Program-made: the position numbers and the translations under genes | Notes under the pieces: model-generated | Database searches by the model: none | The model's input: the letters and a program-made list of their open reading frames with translations, nothing else | Told to the model about the DNA's origin: nothing | NCBI GenBank assembly: GCA_039105265.1 | Contig: JAPFFF010000004.1 | Coordinates: 3,658,001 to 3,722,000 of the forward strand | DNA: 64,000 nt | From: Tritrichomonas musculus | Lineage: Eukaryota > Parabasalia > Tritrichomonadida > Tritrichomonadidae | Direction of reading: 5' to 3' | Shown here: in pieces, positions 17,820-28,430 of the stretch | How positions within the stretch are numbered: the stretch's first letter is position 1 | Layout of the letters: every line of letters begins with the position of its first letter

Positions 17820-18045
17820 GTTCTTCAAGTTCAGCAATTAATTGTTCAGGTCCGTTGAATTTCTTTAGTTGTTCAATAAAGTGATTTATCTCTTTTAGTA
17901 CTCCGTCAACAACATCATTTTGCTTCGCAAAAGGGGACTTTGTCCCTTCATTATCGTAGAGGTATTTTAATGCTGGTCTCCATCCTTTTAGCTTTTTGTT
18001 GATTCTATTAATGAGGGTGCTTAATTGTTCGGCTTGGTTTGACAT
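17809..18045 (-). CDS. Small helical protein, last gene before the right terminus (outer Polinton)
   Basis: I prefer the ATG at 18,045 (MSNQAEQLSTLINRINKKLK, 78 residues) over the upstream Met at 18,111. The upstream extension is low-complexity F/K/N and lies in the terminal AT-rich tract. The protein is helical and acidic at its end (ELEELIY). It is not recognised. Gene position next to the terminal repeat is where Polintons often keep small early genes. Confidence 0.5.
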   Translation of the reverse strand: MSNQAEQLSTLINRINKKLKGWRPALKYLYDNEGTKSPFAKQNDVVDGVLKEINHFIEQLKKFNGPEQLIAELEELIY

Positions 18046-18111
18046 TATAAATTGCTGATAAAAAAATAAAAAATTTTTGAAAGTTCTATTTTTAGAATCA
18101 TTACACCTCAC

Positions 18112-18249
18112 GAAACAGGCTAATTTTAAGTGCTATTTTTGAAATTTAATCGATTTTTTGAGTCATGTAGCTGAGGTTTGGGTCCTGTAAACCCTATGAC
18201 AAGGGGGTCATTTTTTATCCCCTGCACATAAGCCCGCCCATATACTACT
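18112..18249 (-). repeat. Right terminal region of outer Polinton
   Basis: Ends GCCCGCCCATATACTACT at 18,249. In reverse complement this is AGTAGTATATGGGCGGGC, sharing its first nine bases with the inner element. G/C-rich words such as GACCCCCTT follow, comparable to GACCCC words in the inner repeat. The inner extent of the inverted repeat cannot be fixed because the left end is outside the window. Confidence 0.7.
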
Positions 18250-18326
18250 TAGCAGTCAAAAAATTTACTAAATCACTGTCAATTAATTATCTAAATCACA
18301 ATCAATCAATTTACATAATTGCCCAG
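18250..18326. other. Junction between Polinton end and tandem repeat
   Basis: Short AT-rich spacer with no gene. Two similar words, AAATCACTGTCAATTAATTATC and AAATCACAATCAATCAATTTAC-type segments, follow each other at about 18,270-18,315. Confidence 0.5.
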
Positions 18327-18660
18327 CCGAAAGAAGAGCATTTCGCCAAGCCGAAAGAAGATTATTTCGACAAGCAGAAAGAAGAGCATTTTCCCAGCCG
18401 AAAGAAGTTCAATTCGGTAAGCCGAAAGAAGAGCATTTCGCCAAGCCGAAAGAAGATTATTTCGACAAGCAGAAAGAAGAGCATTTTCCCAGCCGAAAGA
18501 AGTTCAATTCGGTAAGCCGAAAGAAGAGCATTTCGCCAAGCCGAAAGAAGATTATTTCGACAAGCCGAAAGAAGAGCATTTTCCCAGCCGAAAGAAGTTC
18601 AATCCGGCAAGCCGAAAGAAGATTATTTCGACAAGCCGAAAAAAGAGCATTTCGCCAAAG
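18327..18660 (+). repeat. Hierarchical tandem repeat, 24-bp monomers in a 95-bp unit
   Basis: Monomers of the form GCCGAAAGAAGAnnATTTCG follow each other. Four monomers (24+24+23+24 bp) make a 95-bp higher-order unit present about three and a half times, with the last unit rearranged. In one frame the 24-mers read KPKEEHFA/KPKEDYFD, but the 23-bp monomer shifts the frame, so it is not one clean coding repeat. The array directly precedes the integrase fragment. Confidence 0.88.
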
Positions 18661-18679
18661 GAAGCTATGTCGAATCCAA

Positions 18680-19090
18680 AATAACATGCAAATGGATGGA
18701 TTACTGAGCTATCACAAGGCCAATATTATATTGGTTCATTATGATACAACCAAAACGGAAAAAAAACATGAAAAGTAAATGCGTGTGATCAGTGAGATTG
18801 CTGAATTCATAAGATACAATATTAACAATTTCGAATGTAAATTATTGAATGACGATAAACAATAGGTTCTATCACCAAAAATAAAACCAGTTGAAGACTT
18901 AAGATTGATGAAGAACGAGCTATCATAACAATTCCCATTATGTATACTCGATACATGGCACACAGTTATGAATCATTTGGCAAAGAATATCAGCAGTACT
19001 TTACTTGCGAAGAACTTCCTTTACCGTCAAATAAATGCCCAAGGACTATTTTCATAAGCAAAACAAAGAGTTTACATTATCTGAGGTTTT
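18680..19090 (+). pseudogene. Decayed C-terminal fragment of an older Polinton integrase
   Basis: Conceptual reading shows GLLSYHKANIILVHYD, TKTEKKHEK, EIAEFIRY and P-L-C/I-M-Y-T-R-Y blocks. They line up in order with the C-terminal part of the outer integrase (GLLSYKPKNIILIHTDYGKTEKKHEK). The fragment is clearly broken in several places and only the tail of the gene is present. It is outside the outer element's terminus and on the opposite strand to the outer integrase, so it is a separate, older remnant. Confidence 0.78.
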
Positions 19091-19094
19091 CATA

Positions 19095-19448
19095 TTAATA
19101 TTCTGAGCAATCAAAAAGTGAAGCCCATCGAATTGTAATTAATTCATGCATAAATACAGGATGATAACATTCTTCTGGAATGTTTTGTATCAAAATGTGT
19201 ATTTCATCTGAAAAGAAAACATATTCAATGCCCCCTTTACACATATCACCAATAGCAAGTTCCGCGGTATGAGCAGCACAAGGTTCTCGTACAATATGGT
19301 TTTCATTATTTTCAAATGCACAGAAATTTGCTCTAGAATTGTCTGTGCAATTAGAAACTACGGTTGTATTTAAAGCATCAAGTTCCTTCACAATGTTTTT
19401 AAAGTAGATCTGAAAAAGTGTCAGCTTTTGAATCTTGAGTAGGTACAA
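19095..19448 (-). pseudogene. hAT-type transposase fragment
   Basis: A 117-codon frame resembles the central catalytic region of hAT transposases: a V-S-N-C-T-D-N-S-R-A-N block followed by REPCAAHTAELAIGDM and a final RWASLF block. These match the typical DNxxN, CxxHxLxLxxxD and RW positions of the family. Only this internal segment is present; the N-terminal zinc-finger part and the C-terminal dimerisation part are missing, so it is a truncated relic. It abuts the integrase relic, suggesting repeated use of this site as an insertion target. Confidence 0.6.
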
Positions 19449-19915
19449 CTAATTGCTGATTTCAGCTTTTTAATCTTCGTACCGATATAGCGGTACACTA
19501 CCTACAGGCTGAAAAAATTCTAGCATTAAAACGCACCAGCTTTTTCAAAGAACTCATTGAATTTAAAATTGAATGATCAATAAACAAAAAGTTCTTATTT
19601 ATATAAAAAAGCTTTTTAAATTGATGAGATAACCAAAAAAAACTTTTTGTGGTAAAATAAACGGTTCTAAAAAGCTTCATAATTTTTTGTGTATTCAACT
19701 TCATGATTCCAACATGAGTGCGCCTATTTTATAAATATGTATATTTATATATATTTAAAAATATTAAAATTTTATGTAATAATTTTCAGTATAATAAGAA
19801 ATTTAATTTTATATTTTTTGATTAGTTTACAAATTATCATAATTGAAAAAGTTTTAAAATGATTGTTTAAAAAATTGAAAAAGAATCTTTTTGATTAACA
19901 TTTTTAAAACAAATA
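19449..19915. other. AT-rich spacer without a gene
   Basis: About 85 percent A+T by eye. A small hairpin GTACCG-ATATAG-CGGTAC lies at about 19,480-19,497. Short frames here have the composition of random AT-rich DNA. Confidence 0.5.
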
Positions 19916-21450
19916 CCCATATTTATAAACGTCCGTCTAAAATTGCAGAAGAGACCTCTGTCACTTAACTTTTCAGAAAAAATCCACTTTTAATTAAGCA
20001 ATTCAAAAAAGAATTTACATCTTTGAAATATCTCTTTTTTTTCAATAAAAACAACTTTTTGAATTAATTTGCAATTGTTATAATGATTTTCCATTGATTT
20101 ACTATCAAATCATTGGCACTTTTTATTTGGTCAATAGATTTCTGAATTTACAGTCTCCTTATTTCAGCCAGATTTATACATAAATCAACAAAAAATCATC
20201 AAAAAAGCAATCGAAATATCGATAGACGACTCAGCAAAGCCCAAAAAATCGAGATATAGACAGATCAGCGAAACCAAATCCAACCGATTGCCGACGGAAT
20301 ATACAAAAATTGAAAAGTTTTTAGATTTACGATCACTATCTAAGCATATAATGCTGAATTTGAAGTTCCTTTTGGCATGCATATTTCATTTTTTTGAGAT
20401 TTTTCTTAAACCTCTCTTTTTAGTTGAATATATAATAAACATTTAATAAAAATTTATATTTGATAATGCTTTATTGTATAATTTTTCTTTTTTCTTGTTT
20501 TTTTAAGTTTTTATTTTCTAAGAATCGGTTAACTTTTTCAATGCTTTTTTGGTCAAATTTCTTTTTTTCTTCTCAAAATAAATTGTTCAAAATAATCCTA
20601 AGAAAGCTTTTCTAAAACAAAAAAATATATAAAATAGCAATATTTATATATTTTAAAGATAACTACATATTTATTTTCCAAAAATAAGGAATTTGGTTTG
20701 ATAAATAACGGACCAAAAATAAATTTTCTATTTGACTATTGCATCATATGGAGCATCTGATGACAATTCTAAATATACCAATATAAACAAAATATATTAA
20801 AGTTTTGCCTTAAAAAATTGCAAATATTACTTGAAAAAGTGAAACTTTTTGTGAACTAATTTTTAAATTTGCTTTTTACCGTGATATTCATATAGAGTGA
20901 GGAATGAAAGTAATTTTTGGCAGAGTAAGTATGGTTGTATCTTGTGAACATCAAAAGATATTTACAAATTTGATGTTCCTAAATTCAAATTTTTGGATAA
21001 AAATAAGAATATAGCTTCATCTATTAATAACTAAGATGATGATAAATTTGTTTTGAGATTGATAAAGTGGATATATGACTTTTTGCACTCCAACTAAAAA
21101 TTAAACGGACAAAAAATGTAACCATCACACAAAATTTTATAAAATTGAGAGGAGAAAAAAGAATTGTCACCAATTTGAATAAATTTTCCGACGATAAATT
21201 TTTAATTCAGAAAAAATTGTGAGTATTTAAATTCAAGTGAATAATTGAATTAAATATAAATCTATTTATATCTCTAAAAAACAATCGCTATTTATAAAAT
21301 ATAAAATTAAATATATTTAATATATATTTTATAACATATTATTATTATACTTATTTGTTGTAAAATATAAAATATGAGGGCTTTTTTGTAACTTAAAAAT
21401 CGTGTCAGAGTTCTCTTCTGCGATTTTAGATGGACGTTTATAAATATGGG
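19916..21450. mobile_element. TA-flanked non-autonomous element with about 55-bp inverted ends
   Basis: Left end CCCATATTTATAAACGTCC at 19,916 pairs with GGACGTTTATAAATATGGG at 21,450. The match continues through TCTAAAATxGCAGAAGAGA and CTCTGxCAC, about 55 bp with a few mismatches. TA flanks both ends (19,914-19,915 and 21,451-21,452), as for Tc1/mariner-type insertions. There is no coding frame inside. The rest of the interior is AT-rich without recognisable genes. Confidence 0.75.
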
Positions 21451-21548
21451 TATATACTTATAAATGTTTATATATATATATATGTTTATTGTTATTAATA
21501 GTTTTTTTTGATTATTTTTCGAGAATCTAAAAAAAATTATCATTTTAA

Positions 21549-22426
21549 GGGACAACAGACAAAATTTTGAAAATTGAAAGAGTAAAATTCAATGAGTTCC
21601 CACAAAATGAAATTTTTAATATTCTTGGTTTTTAAAAATGGGAAATAGTAATTATTAATATTGTATATATTCATGAACATCATATTGAGTATTTTCTTAT
21701 CCAAAGAAATAAAAAATTAAATAGAAATAAAAATATTTATTATATAAAGGATGAAAATTTGATTCAGATAATATAATTTTAAAAGTATTATATACCCACT
21801 TAAGCAATTTACTGTTATTATGATGTAAAAAATGCTAATACTGATTTATGATTTGAATATTTATAAAATGCAAATAAAACGAATATTGTCATCATATTGC
21901 AACCTTACAATCTAATTGATTCTTTATATGAAGTTGTGAAACATTTTAATAAGCAGGTTTATTGATTATGGTAATTTGTATTGATTTTTCACACTTAAAA
22001 GCTTTTGTTAACTTAGATTCTTTTAATATTTGAATTGTTGAATAATATTTGTAAGGATTTTCTAATGTAATAGTTCGTGATAGTTCTAATAAGACGGGAA
22101 AATAAAACCAAATAAAAAAAATTGATAAGGCCAATTATCTCAAAAATTCGCCTTATATACATATATTCTTTATTTTCAATATATTTTTATTAAATTCTTA
22201 TTGCAATAAATTATTTTATTTAAATACTGTTTAAATTTATTCTTAATTTTATCATATTCCAATTTTTTTGATAGAATGAATAAATTGAGAAGAAGAAAAA
22301 TTGATCGTTCTAGCGAAATATTATAATTTTTGACCTAAACTTTTTCCTAAAAAGCTCCTATTCAATTTTATATTCTATGAGTTTATTGATTATTCAAAGG
22401 TTTACAAAAAATATGTCTGTTGTCCC
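21549..22426. mobile_element. TTAA-flanked non-autonomous element, 878 bp
   Basis: Ends GGGACAACAGACA and TGTCTGTTGTCCC are inverted copies, each flanked by TTAA (21,545-21,548 and 22,427-22,430). Subterminal blocks AAATTCAATGAG and ATTCTATGAGTTTATTGA are shared with the element at 28,073-28,419, so the two belong to one family. TTAA duplications are known for piggyBac and Kolobok transposons. There is no coding capacity. Confidence 0.78.
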
Positions 22427-22562
22427 TTAATTATTGTATTTTATAATTTAATTGTTATTATATATATTAATATATATCGTAAAATTATATAGTATCTTAT
22501 ATTATGAAATATATTTTATAAAAATAAGATAAATATATTTTATTATATGAATGCATTCTGAA

Positions 22563-23057
22563 TTTATAAATAGACTTGTTATTCTCCGATTATCGAGATC
22601 GATAATTGATTGACTTTTTGATATCGATACATAAATATGCACAGATTCTCGAGATCGATTTCAGAGATCGAGAATTTTTTTTCTCTGCTTTTGATATCAG
22701 AATTTTCAATTAAACTTTTTGATAAATATATGATCGTATTTAAATCTCAAATATTTCATAAAAAAGAATGTATTTTTTTGATTTTAATCTTAAAATAAAC
22801 ATCAATACATTCTATTATTTATTTTTAGATATAATAAAATCACAAATGCCAATTATAAAAAAAGATAAATCTGTTTGAGATCTCGAGATCTCGGTAATTG
22901 ATATCAAGTTTACAATTATTTTTATATCACATTTCATATCTGATATCTTGATAATCGATAATCTCGATATCAGATTTGCAAACTGATAATCGAGTATCAG
23001 ATGTAAAAAAGTGACGTTTTTGATATCGATTCTCAAAATAACAAGTCTATTTATAAA
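22563..23057. mobile_element. Inverted-repeat element packed with GATATC/ATCGAT words
   Basis: Left TTTATAAATAGACTTGTTATT pairs with AATAACAAGTCTATTTATAAA on the right. The 495-bp interior holds many overlapping copies of TCGAGATCGAT, GATATCGA, CTCGAGATCTCG and GATAATCGA, most of them self-complementary. A TA-flanked origin is possible. No gene. Confidence 0.65.
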
Positions 23058-24005
23058 ATTAATATTGTCTAGATATCTTAAGCAATTAATTAATATTTTA
23101 TTAAACAATATAGTATATATGATTTAATAATTTTGCATATTTAGTAAAATTAAATTAATACCTAAAATGTCTATTTAAATTTATCGAACATTTTTCAACT
23201 GAATTTTAAGGGTGTAGTCTCAACTTGATATCTCTAATATTTATTAAAAATAAATTGATAAAAATAATGTATATATACTTAATAATAAAATATTAAAATA
23301 TTATTAGATAATTCCTTCTTCTTATAAAAAATAATTTTTGATATTTTTTTGTTTTGCGGCCAATTATGCAAACAAATTTAAATCTTTACATTTACTAATA
23401 TTTTTGAGATAAAAAAGATTTATTCATCAGATTATCTTACAATCGCTATTACAAGCAAACAATAATTTGATATCTTACTTTTTACTTTCTATTTCTTGGT
23501 TTTTTCAAATACTTTTTTCAAATACTTTATATATTATCAAAAGATAATGAAGTACAAAGACTTAAAGTGTAAAAATTACATTTACGTTTGTGAACAACAA
23601 TGAATATTTGTTTTTATGCTATTTTAATTCCTTTATTTTGCCAATATTTTCCAGATCCAATAATTAATTACAAGTCGGATGATATGAAGACCGTATTTAA
23701 TTTTTATGTTCGTTTAATAATACTTACAACCTTTTTTTTTATAGTTAGAGCTATTGATTTTATTAAATTAGTAATTTAATTGTAAACAAAATCTTTGCAA
23801 TTTAAGATAATCCAATTTTTCAGGATCACATAGCATATGATACAAATTCTCTTTTATTTTTATTTACATTTTATGAATTTATCATTTTTTTTTTTTTTAA
23901 TATTCAAAATCAAGTTTGATTATTTACTCCAAATTGCAGATTTAATTGGCTATTTAATATTTTTCCCTATATTTAAGATATCAAAATTCAAAAAGTATGC
24001 TTTAA

Positions 24006-24821
24006 GGTAAAAATGCCATACGTTAAAAATTGAGAAAGAGTACGTTAAAAATTTAAGAAAAGCACCCTCCCAGAAAAAGTTTTAATTTCAATATATGTCA
24101 GATTTGAATTTCTGAACTTTATAAAATATTTTTATATTCAATTTGAAACGAAAATTTTAATAATTAAATTTTTCAATTATAAATTTAGTTTATCAACTTT
24201 TTCAATTAATATTTGAACAAAAAAGAGTTTTAGATTTATATTCGAATTATTATAAAGAAGAGAAAGATTATGTAATTTATATTAAATTTCAAAATATAAT
24301 ATCAATAATTATCACAAAAATTTTACTAAATTATAAAAAAAGTAGTAATAGAAAAAATAAATATACAATGAATTTAATAAGATTCGTTTCTTCTTATAAA
24401 ATATTGATTTGATTTCTATGAAAAATGTGATATTGCCATTAAAACTAATTTTTTTATCGTTTTAGTAATATTTTAATAATATTATTTGTAAAAAACTGTA
24501 AACAAAGAGAAATTCTGTCGCATGTGTGATGAAAACTCCTTACCAATTTGTCTCCATCAATAATATAACAAATTTTTTTTTGATGAGATATAATTGGAAA
24601 GCATAAAATATTAAATTGATTTACGTCCATGTAGTCAGCAAATTCAATGTAATCAAAACAAATTGGGCCTTTTTGGGAGTGGAATTAAAAGGATTTGTTA
24701 ATAAAAAATGTATTCTTTAATAAAAACAAAAAATAGAAAAAAAAAAATAATTTTACTTAACATGTCACAATAAATAGTGTCAGAAAATAAAAGCGGTTGC
24801 TTAACGTATGGCATTTTTACC
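24006..24821. mobile_element. TTAA-flanked non-autonomous element, 816 bp
   Basis: Ends GGTAAAAATGCCATACGTTAA and its exact inverse lie at 24,006 and 24,821, with TTAA at 24,002-24,005 and 24,822-24,825. The interior is AT-rich and non-coding. It starts with GG like the other TTAA-flanked elements of the region. Confidence 0.8.
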
Positions 24822-24912
24822 TTAAAACCAATATTAAAAAATTAACAAATCAAACTTGGATTCAAAAAGTTGTTTTTTTTTCTAAAGATTGAATACTTTT
24901 AAAATGAGACTA

Positions 24913-26633
24913 CAGTAGTGTTTTTAATATGGTAACGGTATTTAAAGTGGTAACGCTTTTTTTTAGAAAAAAAAAATTTAAAAATACAATATTTAATTTT
25001 TTTCAACATAAAACAGAGTTTATTTAAACTAAATTATATAATAATATTTACCATCATTTATATGATATTAATCACAAGGTTGTGCATCTATATGTCTCAA
25101 ATCACCAAAGTTTTTCGTCAACCAATTAAAAAAGTTAAAATCAAATTACTTCATTACCTTTTTAAAATTTTGGATATTTTCTTATATAATTAGTTTAGTA
25201 TCTATTTATCATTCACAATTTTTTCATCATTTAATTATAAATGATAAATACTTTCTTTTGAAAAATAAAAATTATTTAAAAAATGTAACCATTTTCATAA
25301 GTGTTTATACAAAATAAAAAATACTTCTGAGTGCTTTTGATTATTTCCTTAAATCCTTTTTATATTTGATTGTATATTAGAAGATTATGATTATAATACT
25401 ATACTATTTATTATTAACTCAAGCATAATGCTTTTTATAGTTAAAATGAATATGCTTTGAATGGCTCAAAATAAATTGAATTATAACCTAAATTAGAAGA
25501 TTGATCAATTTATCTTTATTATATAAATATGTAGTTTATTGCACTATATTATTAAAATAATAACATAAAAGTAATAATCTAGACTAGAAGTTTCCTATTC
25601 TTATAATGATCTCAAAAATAGAAAAATACAATGTTGTAAGCAAAAAAATTTCGTAATTATTCTCTTTCTCACCAAAAAGAATCAAAAGGATGTAATATCG
25701 AATTTTAGTTCGATATTTTATCAATTCAATGATTTTGATAATAAAAAACGAAGAATTATCTAATGATTATAATATGATTATTTTTTCCTTAAAAATCGAA
25801 TTTGAAAAAGTATCAATGAAATTTATTAATGAAATAAATATGTATATAAAATGCTGAAACATAAGAGATAAAAATTGTCTAAAAAAACAAAATTTGAATA
25901 TTTGTTTTGCTGTTCGTTTATAATTTAGGACGTTTATCAATTAATGAAGATAAACCATTATCTTGGGCAAAACATATTATCTTATTGCATTATATCAATA
26001 TATAAATATGTTTTAATAGTTTTTAACTAATTTTTAATTTGTAATTTCAGTAATCTGTTATGTTGTCGGGATAAAGATAGCACAAAATTGAATGATGATG
26101 AAAAAGTTCTCTCAATAAGTCTCAGAATGAAAATCAACTCTGACTTCTAATAAGTTAAATACATCTTTAAATGCAAATATGTTTTTATAAATATTATTTA
26201 TAAATAACAACATTTTAAAGATAAATGAATCAATTCTTTATCATGAAAAGTAAACGGTCACCAAAAAAATAAAGATATACTCGTTTTTATAGTCAATAAT
26301 TTTATTTTTACAAATTTAACTAATAATTATTAATATTCCCATAATATATAATATGTTTATATTCTTAAATAAAATATTACTTTGATGTACATGTTTATAG
26401 TCATACTTTAATTTTTTTCATTGATTGACGAAAAACTTTGGTGATTTGAGACAGATAGATGCACAACCTTGTGATTAATATCATATAAATGATGGTAAAT
26501 ATTATTATATAATTTAGTTTAAATAAACTCTGTTTTATGTTGAAAAAAATTAAATTTTGTATTTTTAAATTTTTTTTTTCTAAAAAAAAGCGTTACCACT
26601 TTAAATACCGTTACCATATTAAAAACACTACTG
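24913..26633. mobile_element. Tc1/mariner-like non-autonomous element with about 225-bp inverted ends
   Basis: Left end CAGTAGTGTTTTTAATATGG pairs with the inverse at 26,633. The inverted match runs for about 225 bp (to about 25,139 and from about 26,408) with a few percent mismatches. TA flanks both ends (24,911-24,912 and 26,634-26,635). The terminal CAGT and TA target fit Tc1/mariner. A GTAAC word repeated within the first 45 bp (GGTAACGG...GGTAACGC) could be a transposase site. No transposase was seen in the 1.2-kb interior. Confidence 0.83.
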
Positions 26634-27012
26634 TACTCCCTATAAAAGTACTGAATTCTATTTTAATCAATAAACAATTAATTTGCTTAAAAATCGTATT
26701 GTAATATCTATTTTCTTTATTTACATTTAATTCAAAATCTTTTTAAATAATAATTCAACTACATTTTCTAAAAAATCATTTTTAGTAAAAGTGAAGTGAA
26801 TTTTCTCCAGCTGTAAGGAATTAAACAAAAAAAGGGCAACGTTACGATATGCACAAGAGGTAATATAATTTATATACTAAATATCAAAGTCATTGTTAAA
26901 AATGGGATGATACTTATGACCATTGCAATAATTGAATACTTTTTTGAATGATCTTTATCAAAAATTCAATGTTTTTTTTTAAAAATGTAACCATCTGAGA
27001 CTACACCCTTAA

Positions 27013-28055
27013 TGATTATTCATTATTTCATATCCTATCAAATATATAATATATCATTAGATATCTCATATTATATATTATATTTCAATATATAAAAATA
27101 ATTATATATTTAATTTAATATAAATAAAATGTAATTTAAAAATATTATAATTTAAATTTGTTTATAAATTGAAAGAAAAACTATAATAAAATTTTCACTT
27201 CTCAATTATAATTTTTGTTTAATTTTCCATATTTTTCTCAATAAATTTGGATTATGAATAAATATATTATTATTTTATATCTTTATGTAATTTTGATCGT
27301 GATTTCAATGCATTCAAAATTGAATTCACTTTGATTGACGACTTCACCCATTCCGAAAAAAAAAATTAACCTTTTTTTCTCCTTAAACCGTTAAAAAAAA
27401 TATAATATTTTAGCTTTATCTAAATAAATCCTAGATAGATCTTACAATTAGCGAGATATATCATGTAAAATAAAATATACAAAACGACAAAATTATTACA
27501 GGAAAATGTATCGAAGGGTTTGTAAATTATTGAATTATCGATTTTTGTTTTTTCGTATCTCCACATAGTCTTAATTAATAAAATATATTTTTATTTTATA
27601 AACGAACAAATATAATATTATAAAAAAATATCAGTTCAAAAATAAAAAAATAATATTTTAATCACCACTTTTCTAGTGTTTTTTAATTTTTCAAAAATGA
27701 AAGATTAAAAAATCTTATTTCTTATATTATATACAAAACAGGTTATAAATAGCATCAAGCAATTATACACATGATAAAGATTTAAAATATGCAATAAATA
27801 TTTTATTAAGTCCTAAAATCACCAACTTTTTGCTTTCAACAAATTGAATAAAAAGAGTTTGTCTAACTTTAAAACATAAAATGAAAGACATTTATTCATT
27901 TTTTTTCGTTAAGCATGTAAATAACTAATAAAATATATTTTAATTATTTTTATTAAAAAATAATTTGAGAAATATTTAATCACAATACTCGCAATATGAA
28001 CTTCATTTAAAGTATTACCAAATGTAATAGTATCTTAGCATTTTGTATATGATTG
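27013..28055. other. AT-rich spacer without a gene
   Basis: No frame of convincing composition and no inverted repeat pair was recognised over about 1 kb. Confidence 0.5.
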
Positions 28056-28072
28056 CCCTTCGGAGGTTTTAA

Positions 28073-28419
28073 GGTTCTCCTTTCAACTTCATAAGATTAA
28101 ATTCAATGAGATTTCACAAATAAAATATACATAAATATCGTTTTTAAAAATGAATTAAAATATAAAATTTATATAGATATATATTTCAAATGATTGAATA
28201 AAAATATATTTATGAAATCTTACCGATTTTGTTTTTTTACAGATAGAAATCATAGAATTAAAGATTCAATAAAATTTGGAATAAAATAAGATTTAATCGT
28301 TGAGGCCATATTTTTTTATTTTTCACCAAAACTTTTTCCGAAAAATGCTCTATTGAATTAAATATTCTATGAGTTAATTCAATATTGAATAATTTACATT
28401 TTTATAGGGAAGGAGAACC
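28073..28419. mobile_element. TTAA-flanked MITE, 347 bp
   Basis: Ends GGTTCTCCTT and AAGGAGAACC are inverted copies, with TTAA on both sides (28,069-28,072 and 28,420-28,423). It shares internal blocks (AAATTCAATGAG, AACTTTTTCC, ATTCTATGAGTT) with the 878-bp element at 21,549. It is non-coding. Confidence 0.75.
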
Positions 28420-28430
28420 TTAAAAATTAA

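Larger units (their letters stand above)
1..18249. mobile_element. Outer Polinton (Maverick), right-hand part; left end outside window
   Basis: Seen: a block of closely packed genes on both strands, clearly richer in G+C than the DNA after 18,250. It includes an rve-type integrase, a double jelly-roll capsid protein and small structural-type genes. The right boundary is set at 18,249, where the reverse complement begins AGTAGTATATGGGCGGGC. This is the same AGTAGTATA start as the inner element. Known: Polintons are 15-20 kb, carry capsid and packaging genes, a protein-primed polymerase and a retroviral-type integrase, and begin with AG. Inferred: the polymerase and probably this element's own packaging ATPase lie to the left of the window. 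The visible part has one obvious break, the insertion of a second element at 7,611-14,686. The coding frames otherwise look well preserved, so the copy is probably fairly young. Confidence 0.88.
23210..27008. mobile_element. TTAA-flanked composite element containing two further insertions
   Basis: Left end GGGTGTAGTCTCA at 23,210 and right end TGAGACTACACCC at 27,008 are exact inverted copies with TTAA outside (23,206-23,209 and 27,009-27,012). Inside lie a smaller TTAA element (24,006-24,821) and a TA element (24,913-26,633). A further TGAGACTAC...TCCC-like end is split by the TA element, so two related copies may be present rather than one. The remaining interior is AT-rich, non-coding DNA. 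Confidence 0.65.

Noticed and set aside
18327-18660. CRISPR-like array
   Set aside because: The units are contiguous and have no unique spacers; it is a tandem repeat in a eukaryotic context.
18457-18687. 76-codon minus-strand frame
   Set aside because: It is only the reverse reading of the 24-bp tandem repeat.
19498-19704. 68-codon minus-strand frame as part of the hAT transposase
   Set aside because: No hAT motif is visible and the composition is Phe/Lys/Leu-rich, as expected from AT-rich noise.
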